The translations under genes and the position numbers were made by a program. From NCBI GenBank assembly GCA_009760885.1, contig CM019709.1, positions 30,495,713-30,559,712 of the forward strand: 64,000 bases of DNA. Reading direction: 5' to 3'. The notes below the pieces were generated by a model. It saw nothing but the letters and a program-made list of their open reading frames with translations, did no database searches and was not told the origin of the DNA. Of this stretch, positions 58,570 through 64,000 are shown piece by piece (the stretch's first letter is position 1; each line of letters opens with the position of its first letter). This stretch comes from Achatina immaculata (taxonomy: Eukaryota; Mollusca; Gastropoda; Stylommatophora; Achatinidae).

Positions 58570-59544
58570 AATTGCTGGTTCGAGTTGAAAATGGAATTGG
58601 AAAATACCAACCTATAAAACAAGGGGTGCGACAAGGATGTGTACTATCTCCAGACCTTTTTTCTCTGTACAGCGAGAATATTCTAAGAACAATCATCACA
58701 GAACGAGGCATAAAAATTGGAGGATACAATATTAACAACCTTCGGTATGCTGACGACACAGTACTGATAGCGGAGAACCAACAAGACCTGCAAAATCTCT
58801 TGGATAAAGTCGCCAAAGAAAGTGAACAGAAAGGCCTTACTTTGAACATCAAAAAGACAGAGACTATGGTTATATCTAAGAAACAGAATCCACCAGCATG
58901 CAGTATTCAATTAAACGGAACCATTCTAAAGCAGGTGCAGAAATTCAAATACCTTGGAGCAGTAATAACTTCAGATGGGAAATGCAAAACAGAAATTAGG
59001 AACAGAATAGGCCAAGCAAAGACTGCATTTCAGAGAATGAGAAACATATTAGTTAACACATCCTTATCAATGAATGTTAGAAAACGAGTCCTAAAATGCT
59101 ATATTGAACCTATCTTGTTATATGGAAGTGAATCATGGACAATAGGCAAGTCTGCACAAAAATCATTGGAAGCAGCAGAAATGTGGTTTATTAGAAGAAT
59201 GTTGCGAATCCCCTGGACAGCAAAAATAACTAATGAAGAATGTATGAGAAGAGCTGGAGAGACAAAAAACCTTGTCAGAAAGATAAGAGAGAGACAATGT
59301 ACTTTCATAGGACATGCAATGAGAAGAGGGGGCATTGAAAATATTATAACAACAGGAAAAATAGAAGGAAGAAGATCAAGAGGAAGACCAAGAGATATGA
59401 TACTGGACAGTCTGACGGGATGGTGTGAGAGGAGATCACCAACTGAACTGATGGCCTGCATGAAGGATCGGGTACTCTGGAGAAGCATAATAGCCAACGC
59501 CAGTCGGCACGGCACTTGATGATGATGATGATGAATTGCCGGTT
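58570..59544 (+). mobile_element. L-D copy, 5'-truncated, with TSD and (GAT)n tail
   Basis: AATTGCTGGTT (58570-58580) and AATTGCCGGTT (59534-59544) flank the insert, one mismatch apart. The insert runs from the RT middle to (GAT)n at 59518-59533. Confidence 0.9.
58572..59519 (+). CDS. L-D C-terminal half of RT protein, open reading frame
   Basis: 315 codons without a break, but lacking the endonuclease and the first half of RT, so it cannot work alone. Motifs: [20 protein letters not shown] (residues ~16-35), [19 protein letters not shown] (catalytic YADD near residue 60), [96 protein letters not shown], end ANASRHGT. The first codons lie at the junction with flanking DNA and there is no proper start. 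The absence of any lesion over 945 bases suggests a recent insertion. Confidence 0.8.
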   Translation: MLVRVENGIGKYQPIKQGVRQGCVLSPDLFSLYSENILRTIITERGIKIGGYNINNLRYADDTVLIAENQQDLQNLLDKVAKESEQKGLTLNIKKTETMVISKKQNPPACSIQLNGTILKQVQKFKYLGAVITSDGKCKTEIRNRIGQAKTAFQRMRNILVNTSLSMNVRKRVLKCYIEPILLYGSESWTIGKSAQKSLEAAEMWFIRRMLRIPWTAKITNEECMRRAGETKNLVRKIRERQCTFIGHAMRRGGIENIITTGKIEGRRSRGRPRDMILDSLTGWCERRSPTELMACMKDRVLWRSIIANASRHGT

Positions 59545-59639
59545 AACGTGATCACCGCACATGATCTGATTCCTATCACGGCCATTCGGTGAATCATTCT
59601 CATCACTTGTCACGCCGGGCGGTGTAGGCGGTTATACTC

Positions 59640-60480
59640 CTCCACAAATTTCGGTCCTTGACCTTTCTGTTTAACTTTGTTCCTGGTCACAATGTCAGGC
59701 CTTCTAATATCTGTTCTCTTGGTCGTCCTCTGACTCTCTTGCCTTCAGTTTTGTCCATTTTTATGATGTTTTCCAATTTCTCTCTTCTCATCACATGCCC
59801 CAAGAATGATTATTATCTTTTTCTTATCTTTATTATTATACTACTTTTTTTGTCAGCTTGTCTCAAACACTGCTCGTTCATAGGATCCTCATCATTCTTC
59901 TCATGAACAAAATCTCTGTTTCCACTAATGATTTACTCATTTTCCTGCCAATAGTCCATTTAGTGAATACCACCTTCATGTATGTATTTCCTTGTGTGGA
60001 AAAACTGTCCTTCTAATCACAAAGTCATGTAGGTCACAGAAATGTATTAGTCTTTCTTCATTATCATTTACTTTTCCACTACCATGCTTTCCCATGATTC
60101 TTTCATTGCATATATTGTCTGTTCCAATCTTTGCATTAAGATCTCCCATTACCATTACAAGGTCATGTTTAGATGTTTTCTCTGTTTCTTTTTGAGCTTG
60201 GAGAGTTCTTATTCATCCTCATTTCTATCATTGGTGCCAGCACTGCGTTAGAGTAATGCTGGTCAATCTCCCCATCAGTTTTATGTTTATCAGTCTGTTT
60301 TTTTTTATAGTGTCAGTTACAACAATACTTTTCCTATAACTTTCTTCAAGATAATGGCCACACCTTCATGGTGTTAAAAGTGCTCTCTTCCAGAAAATAA
60401 CACTGTTTCTCCTGATCCTGGCCATCTGCTTTCTCTTATTCTGAGGATGTGCAGTTTTCCTCATTTCTGTTATCTGTCAT
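59640..60480 (-). mobile_element. L-D-related LINE remnant lacking the whole RT
   Basis: The minus strand reads an endonuclease part (VMVMGDLNAKIGTDNICNER; RLIHFCDLHDFVIRRTVFPH) and then jumps near 59960 to WTIGRKMSKSLVETEILFMR and RMMRI, sequence that in L-D lies far beyond the RT core. It ends with RREKLENIIKMDKTEGK and RGRPRE. Frame is broken in several places. Confidence 0.7.
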
Positions 60481-61429
60481 AACTTTCCAGCTTTAGACAA
60501 TTCAAAAAACAATTTTAGTTTTAGTTTTTGCAGTCAGAAAATCTTCTGTCATGCAGTCATATGAGCTTCATAACGAGCTACAATTATTCATTGTTGTTTC
60601 TGTAAGGCACAAAATTTTTTTTTTACGTGACAGGTTGTTGGCACTGCACACAACCCCCTTGGTTGCCTGTCATGACACACGTGGAAGGTATGATAGGTAT
60701 CAGTGACTATACTCTTTACTACCTAGACCAACGCCCAGGCCCCGCGGCCACACGGGCCGTCAAAGTTACACTTATCTCTAAAACTTTCCCCGGTGAAAAA
60801 CAGCGATGGCCTTTACAAATGGATTTTATGCAACTTTGCTTCATCACTATTATCACAACCACCACCACCTTGCATAATGTGTATTCTTTTGTTCTTTTAT
60901 TTCTTTCAAATTGTATCTTGCCTTGTCTCATCTCCTTCCTCATATGCCTTTCAGTCCTGATGGGGCAAATACACTTCTTGATAGGTCGCATAGATTTTCA
61001 TCATATAAAGGGGATATTTAATAGATTTTACAGACGGACTTTCCTCTGTTTCCAACCTTTCTTAGCGTGAACATATGGCAGTTCCAGATCACAAACTCCA
61101 AACTACACAACAAAATAGTCTGACTGTAATTAGTTTATTTTTAATTCTTAAAGTAATTACCTGCTGAAATGGATCATGGATGGGAGAAAGTTAATATTTA
61201 GCGTTTGAATCTAGCTGAGCTAGCAGGCAAAACTAACCTGATCAAATATGGTGCTTAAATCACATCATTCTTCAACATATCTATGTACTCAATGTTACCA
61301 AAAAAAAACCACATGTACAAGTAAATTATAATTATTGTATATGAAGTCCACTGATAGCCCTATCTGGAAATGCATCTTGAGTAATCAGCTCTGGAATTGT
61401 GTAGAAAAACACATACATCAATGAGAGGA
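60481..61429. other. Noncoding stretch without recognised elements
   Basis: A 147-codon open frame at 60627-61070 shows no domain I can name and looks like chance. A short (CAC)n-like run is at 60857-60875. Nothing else seen. Confidence 0.5.
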
Positions 61430-62055
61430 AAGGATATGAAAGAATGTCTGGCACGAAAAAGATGAAAGAATGTCAGGCAAGAAAATGATGAAAGAATGTC
61501 AGGCAAGAAAATGATGAAAGATTGTCAGGCAAGAAAATGATGAAAGAGTGTCAGGCAAGAAACGATGAAAGAATGGCAGTCAAGAAAATGATGAAAGAAT
61601 GTCAGGCAAGAAAATGATGAATGAATGTCAGGCAAGAAGATGATGAACGAATGTCAGGCAAGAAAAAGATAAAAGAATATCAGGGAAGAAAAAGTCAAAA
61701 GAATATCAGGCATGAAAATGATGAAAGAATGTCAGGCAAGAAAATGATGAAAGAATGTCAGACAAGAAAATGAAGAAAGAATGTCAGTCAAGAAAATGAT
61801 GAAAGAATGTCAGACAAGAAAATGATGAAAGAATGTCAGTCAAGAAAATGATGAAAGAATGTCAGGCAAGAAAATGATGAAAGAATGTCAGTCAAGAAAA
61901 TGATGAAAGAATGTCAGGCAAGAAAATGATGAAAGAATGTCAGACAAGAAAAAGATGAATGAATGTCAGTCAAGAAAATGATGAAAGAATGTCAGTCAAG
62001 AAAAAGATGAAAGAATGTCAGGCAAGAAAAAGATGAAAGAATGTCAGACAGATCT
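61430..62055. repeat. Minisatellite, ~26-27-bp unit (GAATGTCAGGCAAGAAAATGATGAAA)
   Basis: About 23 units. Variants swap ggc, gac and gtc in the middle and atgat with aagat; the variants are interspersed, not blocked. The unit is not a multiple of three and has no long frame. Confidence 0.95.
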
Positions 62056-62340
62056 TGTTTGAAGTGTGCTCCACTTTATCATTAGATATTATCAAAGGGG
62101 GGCTACTGCAGAATACAATTCTAAGAAACGTTAAAAAAAAAAGTTAATTTATAGTTCATAAAGAAAATACACGTAAGATTTACACCCCATGTCAGCAGGA
62201 AACTATTACACCAGATTCAACATTATAAAATCACACTTCAACATTTATTTGACAGTCTATTTTATTATTTTATTATTGTTGTATTAAAATCCACAGCATT
62301 AAAATTTATAATGACTGCACATGCAAGTGACAGTAGAAGT
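62056..62340. other. A+T-rich stretch
   Basis: No open frame and no recognised repeat between the minisatellite and the L-B fragment. Confidence 0.5.
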
Positions 62341-63075
62341 CATTCTTATGTCTTTCCCGTGCCATTAAATGTCACATAGGGCTCGCAAGGTAGTTCGCCA
62401 TATTTCTCTGTTTAGGTGAGCTTTTCAACTTCATTAAAGGATTTTATGCCTATTGATTGCTGCTTTAGAGAAGACCATATTGGAGGGATACATAGTGGGA
62501 AAAAGAAAGAGAGGAAGACCGAAACGAAGATGGCTGCAAGACATCGTTGATGATCTGGAAATGGATGCAGCAGCAGCAGGCCATCTTGCTCACAACCGAG
62601 AGGCCTACAGGAGTGCTGTTTGGGAGGCAAAGTTCCGCAAGGGACATGCAAAGGAATGAATGAATGCCTATTGATTAGGCCTCTCTTAACAATGTCTTCT
62701 TTAGAGCTTCCTCTGGTCTGCCTCTTTTCTTCGGCCAGTTGTGTTCCACTTGATAGCTTGTTTTGGGGTTCTCTGATTGTTTCTTCTCATTACATGACCA
62801 ACATATGTCCATCTCCATTTCCTGATCGCACATGAGAGCTGTTGTTGCTCATCTGCTTTATCTCTGCATTGTTCTTGAATTCGTTCCAATTGATGCAGAG
62901 TATTTTCCTAAGGCATTTGTTTTCAAAAGAGACTAATTTCTTGTCTACTTCTTTAGTTGTTTTCCAGCTTTTGCATGGATAAATGAGGGTGGATATTACA
63001 TTGTAATTGAATAGTTTTAGTTTGGTTTTTGTGCTTATAACTTTTGAATGCCATATGTTCTCAAGATTCTTACAC
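62341..63075 (-). mobile_element. L-B 3' fragment split by L-C insertion
   Basis: Begins at tcttatgtctttcccgtgcc (L-B 3' end), reads on the minus strand through the C-terminus, and after the L-C insert (62459-62663) continues to ttctcaagattctta at ~63072. Compared with copy A it has many substitutions and some small deletions, so it is older. Confidence 0.85.
62446..62676 (+). mobile_element. L-C 3' fragment in L-B, 13-bp TSD included
   Basis: ATGCCTATTGATT at 62446-62458 and 62664-62676, with L-B on both outer sides. The insert reads EKTILEGYIVGKRKRGRPKR, RWLQDIVDDLEMDAAAAGHL, AHNREAYRSAVWEAKFRKGH and AKE, then a gaatgaatg tail. Reading frame intact for 68 codons. Confidence 0.95.
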
Positions 63076-63272
63076 ATGGCAAAAGAAATAACTAGCTTAT
63101 ATGCACCAAGAGAAACAAATAGGTTACACGCGGCAACAGAAACAACTAGCTTACATGTGGCAAGAGAAACAACTAGCTTACACATGGCAAGAGAAATAAC
63201 TAGCTTACATGCAGCAAGAGAAACAAGTAGGTTACACACAGCAACAGAAACAACTAGCTTACACATGGCAAG
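63076..63272. repeat. Minisatellite, ~28-30-bp unit (AGCTTACACATGGCAAGAGAAACAACTA)
   Basis: About seven units with agcttac/aggttac and catggca/cagcaa variants. It starts directly at the broken end of the L-B fragment. Two more units are at 63687-63733. Confidence 0.9.
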
Positions 63273-63686
63273 AATGAATGAATGAATGAATCTTTATTTT
63301 TAAAGGGTAAAGAATTGGTCACACAGGCCCGTCTTACATTCTGCCCTTCATCACTCCATCTTTCATCTTTCATTCTTCCCACACACTTGATTCAATACAA
63401 GTATACAAATTAAATTAAGAACAAAAAACATATCAAAACAGAGTAAGATTAATCTATTACATTCAAAGTAAAAGAGAAGAAGTAATACCCTAATAAAATA
63501 GCTCTCACACACACATACATGTGCACACACAGACATATACATAATCAAAAATTCATTGTCAGTACAGATCTTCTAACATATGTTTTTTAACAAACATTAA
63601 AATAATTTCTAACAATATCTAAGAAGTTACTTTTTGAACCATGTCATTTTAGTATTTGATGGCTGGCGAGTCATGGGTTGAGAGCA
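63273..63686 (-). mobile_element. Probable LINE/SINE 3' part splitting the minisatellite
   Basis: Starts with (GAAT)n then ctttatttttaaagggtaaag, which on the minus strand is an AATAAAG followed by an (ATTC)n tail, a common retroposon 3' end. Minisatellite units stand on both sides. No coding part is left, so the family is not clear. Confidence 0.55.
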
Positions 63687-63733
63687 ACAACTAGCTTACA
63701 TGTAGCAAGAGAAATAACTAGCTTGTATGTAGC
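63687..63733. repeat. Two more units of the ~28-bp minisatellite
   Basis: gcaacaactagcttacatgt and gcaagagaaataactagctt continue the array interrupted at 63272. Confidence 0.85.
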
Positions 63734-63737
63734 ATAT

Positions 63738-64000
63738 GCTTCATTGATTACACCAAGGCATTTGACAAGGTGAAACATAATGAAATTATTAAAATGCTTG
63801 AAGACATCAATATAGACGGCAAAGACCTGAGGATTGTAAAACATCTATACTGGCAGCAAGAAGCAGCAGTTCGAGTTGAAAACAGAATTGGAAAATATCA
63901 ATCTATAAAACAAGGGGTGCGACAAGGATGTGTACTATCTCCAGACCTTTTTTCTCTGTATAGCGAGAATATTCTAAGAACAATCATCACAGAACCAGGC
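63738..64000 (+). mobile_element. L-D copy, cut by window end
   Basis: Reads [60 protein letters not shown], then [19 protein letters not shown] and on to the end of the window. No frame break in the part seen. The copy at 48852-50931 is nearly identical over this range. Confidence 0.9.

Noticed and set aside
60627..61070. 147-codon open frame
   Set aside because: No recognised domain, broken codon pattern and no related copy in the window; kept only as an unassigned stretch.

Overview
The window looks like repeat-dominated, A+T-rich nuclear DNA from an invertebrate animal. A lophotrochozoan such as a mollusc is the best guess, based on the mix of many LINE families, tRNA-derived SINEs, Tc1/mariner transposons, a Penelope-like remnant and long microsatellites; this is inference, since no species marker is present. 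I found no intact host protein-coding gene. The only gene that looks functional is a tRNA-Ala(TGC) at 56547-56618. The only host protein recognised is actin, present as two broken fragments in an inverted repeat.

Layout. 1-1260: a Tc1 remnant, a 25-bp minisatellite and a small retroposon ('element C'). 1355-6570: a ~52-bp satellite split by a SINE. 6605-9658: an L1/Tx1-like LINE (L-A) with a 15-bp target-site duplication (TSD). 9674-10745: a broken Tc1. 10820-15430: a large inverted repeat carrying the actin fragments. 15440-26790: nested and broken LINEs (L-D, L-C, L-B, L-E and two minor types) plus a second SINE. 26851-31793: a nearly intact L-A copy, broken by one stop codon and by an inserted L-B fragment. 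32448-35518: a nearly intact RTE-like LINE (L-B) broken by one base. 35582-42850: L-C, two L-B copies, a mariner and a third SINE. 43666-47775: a noncoding repeat, a Tc1 with both ends, and a Penelope-like fragment between inverted repeats. 48852-50931: L-D with a (GAT)n tail. 51185-54600: a rearranged copy of the window's first 1.3 kb, then a longer element C. 54600-64000: LINE debris, the tRNA, two minisatellites and a final L-D cut by the window end.

Local LINE names used here. L-A: L1/Tx1-like, poly(A) tail. L-B: RTE-like, craniofacial-development-protein-2 type, tail of ATATAAG repeats. L-C: clade unassigned, (GAAT)n tail. L-D: clade unassigned, (GAT)n tail. L-E: CR1/L2-like. Several nested insertions have clear TSDs, so their relative order can be read. 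No multi-gene host system or pathway was found. The most unusual features are the inverted actin repeat, the filled/empty site pair of element C, the SINEs with different heads and a shared body, and the Penelope-like fragment with inverted terminal repeats.
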